Below the pieces are notes generated by a model. The model was not told where the DNA came from and searched no databases. It worked only from the letters and a program-made list of their open reading frames with translations. Both the position numbers and the translations under genes were made by a program. This document shows positions 10,050 to 21,662 of a stretch of DNA of 64,000 nucleotides, one piece after another. The stretch is from NCBI GenBank assembly GCA_037013685.1, contig CM072886.1, positions 23,629,080 to 23,693,079 on the forward strand, written 5' to 3'. Positions within the stretch are counted from its first letter, which is position 1. Each line of letters opens with the position of its first letter. The stretch is from Acridotheres tristis (taxonomy: Eukaryota > Chordata > Aves > Passeriformes > Sturnidae).

Positions 10050-11075
10050 ACCTGCCACAATGACATCAGCAGATTTTAGGGTGAGAATGCTGAAAAGGCT
10101 TTTGCAGGAACAGTCTGGCTTTTAGCCCTGTCCTGCTTCAAAGTGAATGAAAGTCTCTACCTGGCCTTTGCAGAGCTGGTTGAAGATTCCAGCACTGCCA
10201 GCCATGAGCATCTCAGAGGCATCTGAATAAATTTGGGTATCCAAATAAGTTTCTGAGTGTATTCCAGCTCTTTCGTGATGTTGTGAGGTAATGAAAAGAT
10301 TCTTAGTGATGATAAAATGTCAGAACATGTCACTATCAAAAACAGCCTCAAGCAAGGCTGTGTCCTAGCCCAGCTCTTTTTTACTGCCTTTATGCAGCAG
10401 TTTTTGTTGCTGCATCTGGAAGCAGTGTCAAAGCAAGCTGCTTTAATTATTTTATAGGTGGCAGAATTGCTAAACTGGAGAGATGCCAGGCTAAATCGAA
10501 AGTCAGAGAGGTCCTCTCAGGCAATCTGCCCTTTGGTGCTGACAGGGTGCTGGGTGTGCAGGATAGTACTGGTGGTTTTCACTGCACTGCCACAGTTCAG
10601 CCCTGTCACAAGCAAAAAGAAAATAATGCTGTCTTTTTTTCAGCCAGAAGCATGCTGAGCCAGTAGTGTGCCTTGGCAGTGCAATCCTTCAGTCTTGCAG
10701 GTGACATTCTGCTATCATGGCAGCAAACTCCTCAAACACTGTGGCTGATAATTCAGCTGAGGGAGACAGCCATGTGGCTTTTGAAAGATTAAAGCCGTGT
10801 ATGAAAGCAAGGAGGCTCCTGACTTCAAAGACAAGTAAAGGAGAGCATGTTCCTGTCATTATCACTCCCCTGTACAGAAGGACTCTCAGGCAATACATAA
10901 CAATTGCTCTGACTCTCAGCCCACTCTATGTGCACTACTTTCATGCACATGCAAATAGAAAACCCAAGAAGTCAATGTCCTGAATGCTGAGATTTGATCC
11001 ATTGTCAAATATTAACCACTGCCAAAGACTCTTGCAGTCTTAGGTACACTGGTGTGAGCATTGGTGCATATATCA
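10050..11075 (+). mobile_element. Decayed non-CR1 LINE reverse-transcriptase relic
   Basis: On the plus strand, in shifting frames, conserved blocks of a non-LTR reverse transcriptase occur in the right order: SLYLAFAELVEDSSTASHE near 10,155-10,210 (family: LY..F.DL..AFDT), KFGYPNKFL at 10,229-10,255, LKQGCVLAQLF at 10,347-10,379 (family: GVKQGCVLAPTLF), RIAKLERCQAKSKVREVL at 10,463-10,516, a ruined catalytic LFADD as LPFGAD near 10,525-10,545, and the post-RT segment AFERLKPCMKARRLLTSKT at 10,777-10,833, then TPLYRR. Stops and frameshifts are frequent, so it is dead. The KQGCVLAPTLF type is unlike CR1 (GVPQGSVLGP). I cannot assign the clade. Confidence 0.72.
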
Positions 11076-14000
11076 CATATATGTGTTGCACATAATTGTG
11101 TTTTGGGACAGAAAGTGAAATGCAGCATAACCATATAAAGATATACTTCATGTGTAATCTTAAGCTTTTAGACTTTTCTTTTAAGCATAAACTATGAACA
11201 GATAATGTGAAAAATACTGTAGGACCTATTCCAACACATACTGAAATCCTTGAGAGCTGCTGTATCATAGCCTCTCCTCTGCAAGCATGTGCCAAAGAGC
11301 AAAGAAAGTGGCCTTGGTAGTGCCAGAGCCTTTGTAGCATCCACAAACAACTCCCTCCACCCCCCCTTCTTCACTCTGCTTTTGTCACATGAGTGGCCAA
11401 GAGAGAAGGCACCCATGGAATGTTATAGAGCACAGATGTCAGATGTAGACATCCATCTCACTCTCAACCTAACTCAGCTCAAGAGCAGGTTGTACATGAA
11501 TCTCACAAGGCTCTGATGTACCTTCTAGAAGGAGAAAGACCTTGTCTTTTCAGCCTAATATCATCACAAGAAAAACAAAGTGGAGCTAGAGAGTACACTT
11601 GACACTGAGAAACACTATTTCTCCTCATCTCCTTGGACTACCCTGGGTCCCAGCAGCCCTCCAGCAGGTAGACAGCTTGACGATGTCACATCAAAACCAC
11701 TAGAATCTGGCTGACAACAGTTTTTAGGAAAACCTGCACGCATTTTTTCTATGGTTCACTTTTTATTCTAACATGAGCAGAAATTTGAAATTTAAAAGCA
11801 AGCAGCTGATTTCTATTGCATGATAAGAAAGCAGCAGTGATTATATTTTAAACCCTTAATTAGCAACTTTGAGAGAAACTCAACATTTCTGATCAAAGTG
11901 TGGAGGCACACAGACTGCTGACCCTGTTCCAGCTTTTGACCACATTATTTTGACTTATAAATACCGGCACCAGGAAGAAGAAATAAAACCATGTACCTTC
12001 ATCTTTCAACAGTCCTACATACAGTGGTTAGAAGGCTGTAGAACACTTCTGTACCACCTGTTAAAACATTATTGTGATCTACTACTAAGGTCTCATCTCA
12101 ATATATACATTCTGATTTTTTAAATTCTATATCCATATAAGTAGGTTTGATGGCTGGGTTTGGTTTTTTTTCCATTTAGCAGCTTCAAAATTTGTTGAAT
12201 TCATGTTTTCTTATAACGTAGTGGCACAAGTCTACAATTCAGTAAAATTGCATATAGTTGGAACTTTGAGCACTTTCCTGTAAAGCCTAGGTGGGGCTTC
12301 AACTGTTGTATAAAGTGTCTTCACTGATACAACCAAATGCTATGCAAAGCTCAGAAGAAAATATGGACAGATGAGTCTGCTGGCCCCAGGCTGGCCTAGG
12401 GGCTTCTCTGCACAGCAGGTCAGAAGCAGCCACAGAATTTGGGCATTGCCAGAGAGAGCACAGGAAGTGAGACTATTAACCCTGGCATCCTCAGGGCTAA
12501 TAACACACACCACTGCCCCTTGCTTGCAGCTTCCTCAAAGTTTTGTGCTGGGTCTAGTTTTGGTCTGAGTCCTAAAATACCTGAAGTCTCTTGTGTTTTA
12601 TGGAGATGGCTCAGAGATTGGTCTCCAATTCCTGCTCCTTTCCTTCCCCTGGGAGTACACTGGACACTTTTAGGTGCAGATACCACTAAACTGCCAACAC
12701 AGTGCCGTGGGTGTCTCCCAGCGTGTTGGTCACAGCAGGCTTTGGGTGTTGGGAGGGAATGGTTTGGGCAAGGAGTTCATTGCTGGGAGCCACATCCCTC
12801 CTTCCACCCCTCACATGCCCCGGGCTCACAGGCATCAATGGCCAAACTGGGGCAAACCCAAACATTTAGACCTCTTCATCCTGGGGTAGTTTTCTCTCAT
12901 TGAACCACCCTGCTTTGGATATCAAACAGTCACAGAACTGCACATCATCACAGAAACATTCCTCTAAGTGTTTCTTCAGAGATTCATTAGACTGCAAGAA
13001 ATTTTGATATTTATGGTCAATTTTTGCACTGCTTTCTCAGAGTTTTTAAAGTGTGAACAACACATATCACTTGTAAGAAAATAAGTCAGAATTTTATCAC
13101 TATAGTTTGGTGAAATTTTTCTTTTAGTGGGTCATTTTAAATAAAACCAGACTGTTCTTAGAAGGAAAAGTTGGATTTTTTTCTAAAGGGAATTCTCTGA
13201 CTTCTCTAGACTCTGCTCTAGGAATCAGGTATATATGTATGATATTTCAGATCTTTCAGTGCACTTTCCATGGACTCAGAGGTGAGAAATTAGATAGATT
13301 AAGAGGGGGGAAAAAAGTAATTTTCTGAATAGCACAACAGATTTTGTACCACAATTTGATTTTAGTGTTAAGTAAGCAAAAATTTTAATTAATAAAAGAA
13401 AAACAGTAATGTTCTATTTCTGTGCAGTATTTGAAAACAATTTCTAACATCACCATGGCACATACCTTACTTGTTAATTAAATTTCATTTATGCATATTA
13501 TTACTAAACATGTTCTAAACATCAACTCATTTAAATATTGATTAAATTACTGCCTTTGACAAATATCTATAGTTTACTACTAAAAGTACTCTCCTACAGA
13601 GGGTTATTTGGCTTACTTTACAACCAGATTTATAACATAGATTATATTTGGTTTACTTTACACTTATGTTTCCAGAATATGTCTGATCTGGTTTTGATTT
13701 CCATCTTCAGACAAGTGAAATTGCACCCTACAAGTGTTTCTACAAACCCTTGCAGGACACAATGTGACAAACTCAAGACTCAGATATTTATGCTGGAGGT
13801 ATCAATGTTTGGGCAAAGGAGGAATAATAATATTTTCTTGTCTGAGCTGAGCACTGGCGAGCTGTAAGAGTCACATAATCCTCCAAACCATCTCACTTGG
13901 CTTGTGTCTGTCTTTGAATAGTTTTATTTGCTTCCCTGTACCTACCAAGGAAACAAAAATCTTATCTTGAGAAAGGTGATGGCGAAAGTGAGTAACTAGA

Positions 14001-14683
14001 TCCCCTCTCTACACTTATCCTTGCTTCAGAAATGTTATTGTGCCTCTCCCCATGTAAAAAACCTTCCACCAGCCTTAGGTGGAGAGGATATAGCAACGTG
14101 CAAAGGCTCTTTAGCCTGTTCTTCTCTTGGAGAAGTTATGTATTTCAACCAGGAATAAAAACTCCACTCTAAGTTACCATTTCTCAGAAGTACATTATTG
14201 ACAAGATTTGTGCTGCAACAGCAGGTTGATATTTTTAAAGGTTTAAAGAATCTTCTTGAAATATCTTGACACTGAAGAGTTTTCTCCAAGTGCTTTTCAA
14301 TTTTAGATGCAAGTCACCAGATCTTTGACATGACTATATTGATACAAAAAGGTGTCAGACTCCTGGGGCTTTTGATATTTCAGGACTTCTTATATTAGGT
14401 TTGGGTAATCTGTTCATGACAAAGCAAGCCCACAGTGCACAGCACTGCATTTTCCTGTTTCTTACATAATGATTTAAAAGGAAGAGCCAAGTTGTGATCG
14501 TCATTTTAAACTTAGTTAAAATTATTTAATTGGGAATGTGGCTGGAAAAGGACAGACTATAAAAAGAATTAAAAATTAGTTAAATGAGGACTTGGCCCAG
14601 AGAATGCAGGAGAAAAAAAAAATAAAACAAAGCAAAAATAAAGCCTACATCCAATGCCTAGACAAAGCTACTGAGAAAGTTGT

Positions 14684-14702
14684 GATTGGTCACTATGGCA
14701 AC
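14684..14702 (-). promoter_or_regulatory. Possible RFX X-box next to a CCAAT motif
   Basis: The minus strand reads GTTGCCATAGTGAC immediately followed by CAATC, giving CCAATC across the junction. The first part is close to the RFX X-box consensus (GTTRCCATGGYAAC-like) and the second to an NF-Y site. A single motif pair may be chance. Confidence 0.25.
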
Positions 14703-17428
14703 AGATTTTTAAATGGAAATAAAATGCTTTTAATACCACAGGCACATTTTTCTATACAGATCTAGTAAATTAACTCAGACTCATTAAAGTGAACATAATA
14801 TTACAATACATCTTCTATATAATGTTGGAAACAGCAGTACACAGAAAACCAAAATATAAATAGCTATAAGATCTTGATGTTTTTACCATATTACTGGATC
14901 AGTCAATCAGAGGCTCAGTAGGTAAATGGTAACATTACTTATTTTCTTTCCTCAGGGAATATTTTAATACTGGTGTAAATCAAGGCAACTGTAAGCTTAA
15001 ATGAGAAATATTTGCTTTTATTTTCTTGGCTTTTATACTAATGGTCTCGGGGTGGTAAATAAACATATCAAGCTCCATTCCATGATGCAAGAGTTTGTTC
15101 ATACACCCTCCACTCCACACTGATGGGGATAATTCACTTCTCATCCCCTTTGCTCCACATCCCACACAGCAGCATCAAAACCGAGCCAGCCTTGCATCAT
15201 TCATGCACATTTTGGATCTCTGTCAACAAGAGCTGGAATTCCTGCACTTGGAGCAGGATTTATCCTGTCCATACCAATAAAACCAGCATCTAAGATGATG
15301 TGCATATCCTGGTTTAGATAACACAGCTATATTGTCACTTTGCACCTTCGAACTTGATCTGTCGTGCTTGGGGAAGGTCGAGGTCAATACCCCGAATGAG
15401 CAAGATTAACAGCTCACATTGCTTAGAAATGTAGCAAGCAGCCACCGTGCATGAGTGACTGATTTATCAGCTATGGTTGGGAAACACAGGCAACAGCAGA
15501 GATTGAAAACATTAATCCAAAACACTGGCACAACCCCGTGGGTGTAGGACGATTATGGAGCCACATCAGACCTGCACTGTCCCTGCCTCTCTGCTGCCTC
15601 CAGCTGTGTTTGTGATGCACTGCTTAATTTGTGATATCTCCTCTTCCCTCTCCACACATTCACCCTTTCAGCAGATTCTTCAATATGCCTTATTTCAACA
15701 TTACTTCAAATTCAGTCCTTCAGAGCAAGAACAGTTAAATTCCCAGGCCAGCAAAGAGCTGGCTCTTTATCGTCTGTTTAAAGAATACCAATATTGCTTC
15801 TACTGAAGTGTTTATATTTTCATACATCAGCATGTTGATCCAAGAAAACTGACATTATAGGGCAGTTTCAGAACTGGAGATCCTTTCACATGGCTATTTG
15901 CCTGTCCTAAAGCTCCTGTCACTTTATTCCATATATATTTAATATCAAGGAACTAATTTAATATATAGGAACCATCTCATAGACACCACCTCAGCTCTAC
16001 ACAAGCCTCACTTTGACAGGCAAGGTGAAAGTTGTTGGGAAGAGCCTGATGATAGTGTCTCATCTTCAGCCAGCTGCTGCCGTGGTTCAGCCCCAGCAGA
16101 GAGCCTGGCCAAGCAGCAGCAGCCTCACATCAGTGGGTGGGGAAGATGCAGCTGCCTGCAAGGCACTTTACATGGGCAATGAATTATTTTTGCTCTGAAG
16201 GAATACTTGTCTTTAAAAAACTTCTTGCCACAGGCTTTGTTGAAACCGTAGTCCATGCCTCACTGCATCAGGAGGAAAGAAGAGGTAAAAATTCACATTC
16301 ATATTTCAGTTTGGTTGCAAAGTCCTACTGTTTTACATACTGCTGGATGGATACTCAGACATCAAACTGCAAAAAATATGAGGAGAATTTTCCACTAAGG
16401 ATGGATAGGCAAGACTTGTCTTCTCCAGTTCTTAGAAATACTGTCCACTTGATTTTAAATTCTGTGTACATGCTTCATGTTTACAATGCTTGTGTCCTTT
16501 GACTCAAAGAGAGCCTTCAAGCATTCTGGCTTGGTACCTAGGGTATTTCTTTTAATGGTTTTGTAGAACAAGTGCATTTTGCACATACTTTTTGTAGGAC
16601 AATAATAATTGTCTTAGTAGTAATTTTTGAAAGACTGTTCTTTGATGTAAAATATCCTAAATTTAACAGCTAACATTCCAATATCAATGGCTAATCCAAC
16701 CCTAAGCTTCTGAACATGCTAATAAATACACTGACAGCAGGAACTGGAACAATATGTAGGAATCAAGGAAATGGATCCCTGGGCTGAAGATGGAAAGAGC
16801 AGGCATAAAAGCCAAAACAAAATCAGTGGAAAGATGGGCTAAGCTTTCACCATGAAGATAAAAAACTCCATGAGAACAAAATTCTGGATTCTTGTCATCA
16901 GCTTTTGATTTTGTAACATGTATGTACCTTAAGGCTTAAGCATGTCACTTTCTCCATATTTCTAAATTACTCTTGCTTTACTGAAAACAAAGCTACAAAC
17001 TCTCCTAGGCACAGAGGTTCTCAGTTCCCAGGAACTGTACTTCACTGACTTGGGAAGTTTATGTCTAAATGTCTTTCAATATCATGAGACTGTTTCCATC
17101 CCTTGCAAATGAGAACAAAAGTGAAATCATATAACAAAATACAAGTAGAGGATTCAAAACTAATGATAGGTTTCAGGTTAGCCAGTCACAAGGATGAGAT
17201 ATATAGAATATATAGAGATTATTTTTCTCAAAAGATGATTTACAGCTGAGCACCTGGAGAAGATAGTTTGCACTTGGCAGAGCTAAAGAGCTTTTTTCCG
17301 AGTAAGAAATAAAGCAAGAAGCATGGGGATGATTTATGTAATCTTCACACTCAGAGTCAGCATCCTGGAAAAAGAAAATCAGATAAAATATAACAAAGGC
17401 TAAAGCTGGCAGAAGGATGCGCAGCAGT

Positions 17429-17453
17429 AAAAAAAAAAAAAAAAAAAAAAAAA
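17429..17453 (+). repeat. Poly(A) run of 25 bases
   Basis: An uninterrupted run of 25 A. It could be the tail of an old retrocopy or a simple mononucleotide repeat; I recognise no retrocopied gene upstream and no flanking target-site duplication. Confidence 0.9.
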
Positions 17454-20400
17454 TCTATATTAACATTAGGAAACAAATGTGCTAAATGAATAAGAGAGCT
17501 GTGCTTAATCCAGATTGGGAAGGAGATCTGACAAGAAACAAGGGATACACTTGGCAACACAAGGGATATAGGAAGTAACATTGCCCACAGAGTGGGCAGC
17601 AGTGTGTGGCAGACTTGGTCTGATGCTGCAGATGCTGTAAGGGCCAGGGCAAAGTGAGGGTTGTCATCACTATTGCAATAGTATTTCTACAAGCATGAGC
17701 TGTTCTCAAGAGATCAAAGCTCTCTTTGTGGGATTAACTCAATGATCTGGTTTTTGCTTCAGGCCCACAGATCCGACATTCAGTACATTTCCCTCCTTAG
17801 TATATGAGGCTTCAGAGCAGAGCAGACTGCTTCCTAGGAAGGTGTGTTCCTGCTTTGAAGACTCCCTGTGAGCTGGCCACCAAGCTCCCTGGCCAGGTGT
17901 GCTGGGACACTGCTGTAAGGCAGGGTTGTTACAGAACAGGCTGGCTGGGACTGTCAGGGACTGCCAGGATGTTCACTATCACAATATGAGCAGCCCCACG
18001 GCTCTGCTTGCATCACCACCATTCTTTGGGAGCATTTCTCCTTTTGCTGGCATCCTGCCTGCCCCAGCATAGAGTTCAGGATGTTGGTTTTCACCTCCAC
18101 ATTCCATTCAAGCTGTTCCCAGCACTGCTGTGAGTTCTGTGGCTGCCAATAGATTACTGCTCTACATCAGCAGGTGCCAGTGAAGGGGTGCTGGCTCCTC
18201 AGGAATCATGCTCTGCACATTTTGCCAGTATGCCTTTTCTCACCCTCTGCTTAAGCCTGTCTTTGTCTTCTTATGAGCAGTCCCAAGCTCTGATTTTCAT
18301 TCACACTCCTGTGCCACCCATCACCTTTCTCATAGCACCACCCCAATGATGCTCATGCTCTCACCTCCAGGCAGCTATCCTCTGCTCAGCTCAGCTGCTT
18401 GGTGCCCAATCTAACAAAGGACATGACCCACTGACAGCAGTGGAAATACTTTCCTTGACTTCAGTGGACTTTAGAATAAGCCTGTGATAATGCTGATGGA
18501 GAGGGTGCCCCAGCTAAAGCCAGGGACAACAGTCCCATCACCTGAAGTGGGAGGCAGAGTGCACCTCAAGAGGTTGTCTGCTATTCTCTTGTTTGCTGTG
18601 TAACCTTCACACCTGCTTCTCATGACCTGCTGTGACCACTTCTGAGGGGCAGATCCAGCCTGTCCCCAGAGGTGCAGGTGTTCGTGTGCCTGGGGTTCGT
18701 CCTGTGCTGTGTCGCACTGCGTGGAGGAGTTGTTTCCCTGGAAAAAATCTGCCTTGACATTAGCTCTGTAATTTAGACAATTGATCCTAAATATGGAAAC
18801 CATTTTTTTTTTTACTAGATACAGTATGTGAATGCACAGAATCCATGACAATGGCCTCAAGTCTAACTTATAAATATTGTAAATTCTGTAACTGCCATTT
18901 ATATTAACCAAGGGATGAGCTGTTGTTTCATAGTACAATGTTCAGCCTGTCTGGCAGACCTGGGTATTGGATGACATCGGTGTTGACTTTCAAAATCAAA
19001 CTGCCACCTTGTGGCACGGTGAGGGAGAAGTCTGCAGGAAATCGTACAGGCAACAAAAATACAGATGTATAGTAAAAACTGGTCCCTTTTGTTCCCCCCA
19101 TGTCTTACAGTATTTATGTATTATTAAATATGTGTTTACTATACTTAAGGCAAGTTGATAAAAATATTCATGTCGTGCTTTAAAAAGACTATCTAACTTT
19201 TTGTGATTATTTGTCAATTCAAAACATAGAAACATTTCCTTATTCTTGTGTGTAATTGTACTGAAACCATGCATATGAGTAGATTTTTCCAAATTACACT
19301 TCTTACAGGAAAACACTAATAACTAATGCCGCATATGTATCTATATAGGCTATATACATATCAATAATTTGCTTCCTTTCTCTGTTTTAAACTTAATGAT
19401 ATTATGAAAATTTTCTGTAAGAGTCAGAGCAGGGCCACACAAATTGCTGAAGGTAAGCAAGTTGTAACGCATAATCTGGTATGAGGTGCTGTTCCTTCCT
19501 GTGCATACTCTTGGACCATGACAAATGGAAGGTAATTTTAATCATCTTTCTTTTTCACTGTGGGCCAAGCCAGCACAAATTACTTCACCTTGCTTGTCAA
19601 CCAAGAGCAAGCACAATGGATGTGCAGTAATCTGTTACAGCAATGTGCTTGTGCATGTCAACCTTTGAGCAGCACAGAGGCATAGAGATGTCCCAGCACA
19701 ATTCTTTCAGCCAGATTGAATGTCCTTGTGTCATATAATTTCACTTATGAAAGATGATAGATAAAAAGCTAATCAGCTCCAAACCGAAAGTGTAGCTGAG
19801 GTGGACAATTGATTGCAGCCACATATCAGTGCTTTGTGCATCCACGACTTTCCAGGAATATACTGGTTTAAAAAATGTGTTGCAGGTAACAAGAGGCCTG
19901 TAAGATCTGGAGTTCACATCCTGTTCCTCTCCTCATACCAGAGAATCACCAACACTTTTTTAAAGCCTGAAGTCATCCACTACTGAAAGTAACAAAGTAA
20001 GCAGGAGGTGGTTCTGCAGGAGGGAATGTAAAGGTATGAAGAGCCTAATGCTGACTCTGCTCTTAAGCCTCAAAAAACACAGTTGAGCTGCCTGGGACCT
20101 GTAGCATCAGAGCAAGCTGTTTTCCTTCCCCTTGTGTCTATTACAACATACATTACCTCGGGGAATCAGTTTTTGTAAAGTATTTTTTATTCTAAAGTAC
20201 ATAGGTAGAAGGAATCACAAATACGAACTGGTACCGTCTTTGCTGAGCACAGGTTGTAGGAGAGAGCTGGTGAGCAGTCCCATGGACAGGATCCTGCAGG
20301 TGCTGATGGGGCTGCCTGAGGAACCTGGCCTCTGCAAACCCTTCAAGCAGAGAGGCTGCTCTGACTTCCACTGTCACCTGGCTCATGTTTCTCCATCAGT

Positions 20401-21315
20401 CCACTTGGCAGCCAAACTCACAGGAAGGAGATATATGAAGATTCCTTTATAATGGTGGTTGTGGTGGTGTCTGCTTTGCTGGGTGATTTAAATCAAGGGT
20501 AAATAGTGTCCTTCTAGCTATGGTCTCATCTAGCAGCCCAAGTGGGTGCAGGTGTGAACCACTTCTAAGTGATGCACGGCAGAAGCTCATGTTAGCTGCA
20601 TGTGGATTTTCATCTTCTAACTGCTGTCAGTGCAGGGATGGGGCTGGCAAAGACTGCAGGAAATGCAGGGAGGGGGCAGTGTTCAGTGGGTGATGGGCTT
20701 GTGAGAGAGAAGTTCTGAATTTAGATGAAGGGTGAGCAGAGGAAAGAGAAGAGCCTATGGACCCATGCAGCCTCCTGTGCTTGCAGCTGAGTTAATTCAC
20801 ACACTAACCCCCTGTGTTAGTGTATGGGATCCCCCCTGTACAGCCCTGCAGCCCCTTGTCCCAGCACTTCTCCTTCCAAGGAGCACTGCTTGTTGCCCCT
20901 GAACTCAGCACCAGCAAGCAGAATGCTGTCCTGGAGAAGAGTGGGTTACCTACTTCCCACATGAAGAGTGTCTTGGGGATTTTTTTAGATTTTTTTTTTC
21001 CTGAATTGCACTACTTTAAAGGCATCTGCAGGCAGAGCATCACATCCCATTGCAGCCAGTAAATAGCCATGGCAACTCTGAAAGGATGTGTGGGTTCTTC
21101 TCCAGCTGAGAAACAACACCCAGGACTAGTGTCTTTTAATGCAAGCATTTGGGCAGGACCAGAAGGTGATCAGGTGGTTAATGAAGCTTAATGTGTATGA
21201 AGCCCATGGAGATAACTCTTATTTTGTTTTAATTGCTAGTATGTCTGTCCTCGCTTTCATCAAAAGAGCGTGGTGATATCTAAGAGTGGCATTTCAATGC
21301 CTGAAATGCTCCTCA

Positions 21316-21323
21316 TATAAATA
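21316..21323 (+). promoter_or_regulatory. ASB4: Candidate TATA box of ASB4
   Basis: TATAAATA lies 126-133 bp before the chosen start codon. A start site about 30 bp downstream (near 21,346-21,350) would give a leader of about 100 bases without an upstream intron. There is no CpG island here, in keeping with a tissue-restricted TATA promoter. A spliced leader with an exon further upstream is possible. Confidence 0.45.
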
Positions 21324-21448
21324 GAACAAGCAGATCAGCATGACTGAGTGATAAAATTACCTTCTGGTCTTCTGAAACTTCAGCATGCAACTGTGCTATA
21401 GGGACCTCAAAGTGCCCCTCTTCACAGCACAAACAGATACATTTGGAA

Positions 21449-21662
21449 ATGGATTTGGAGAAGACCTACAAAGAGGGAGAGAACACAGAGGGGAAAATTA
21501 CTCGAGCTGCAGCTGCAAAGTTGGTGAAAAAAGCTTTTCTTGAAGCCCTGAAATCCAATGATTTTGAAACACTGGAAGAGCTCTTGAGCCAAAAGAAAAT
21601 AGACGTGGACACAGTGTTTGAAGTCGAAGATGAAAACCTGATTCTGGCATCCTACAAACAAG
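21449..21662 (+). CDS. ASB4: ASB4 coding exon 1
   Basis: 71 codons plus one base, ending at CAAG before a GTAAAT donor. It encodes [20 protein letters not shown] and then the conserved [16 protein letters not shown] and [13 protein letters not shown] blocks. The conserved part begins around residue 20; the region before it differs from the mammalian N-terminus. Confidence 0.93.

Larger units (their letters stand above)
11076..21315. other. Intergenic region between PON2 and ASB4
   Basis: About 10 kb of AT-leaning DNA. I see a 25-base A run at 17,429-17,453, an X-box/CCAAT-like pair at 14,684-14,702, and open frames up to about 155 codons (18,471-18,938 minus; 12,439-12,903 plus) that lack family similarity and splice context. 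No gene, RNA or repeat family is recognised. Confidence 0.5.

Noticed and set aside
18471..18938. 155-codon open frame on the minus strand
   Set aside because: No family similarity, no codon bias that I can see, and unsupported by splice sites.
21443..21448. ASB4 start two codons upstream of the ATG
   Set aside because: The codon at 21,443 is TTG, not ATG; the first ATG in frame with good context is at 21,449.
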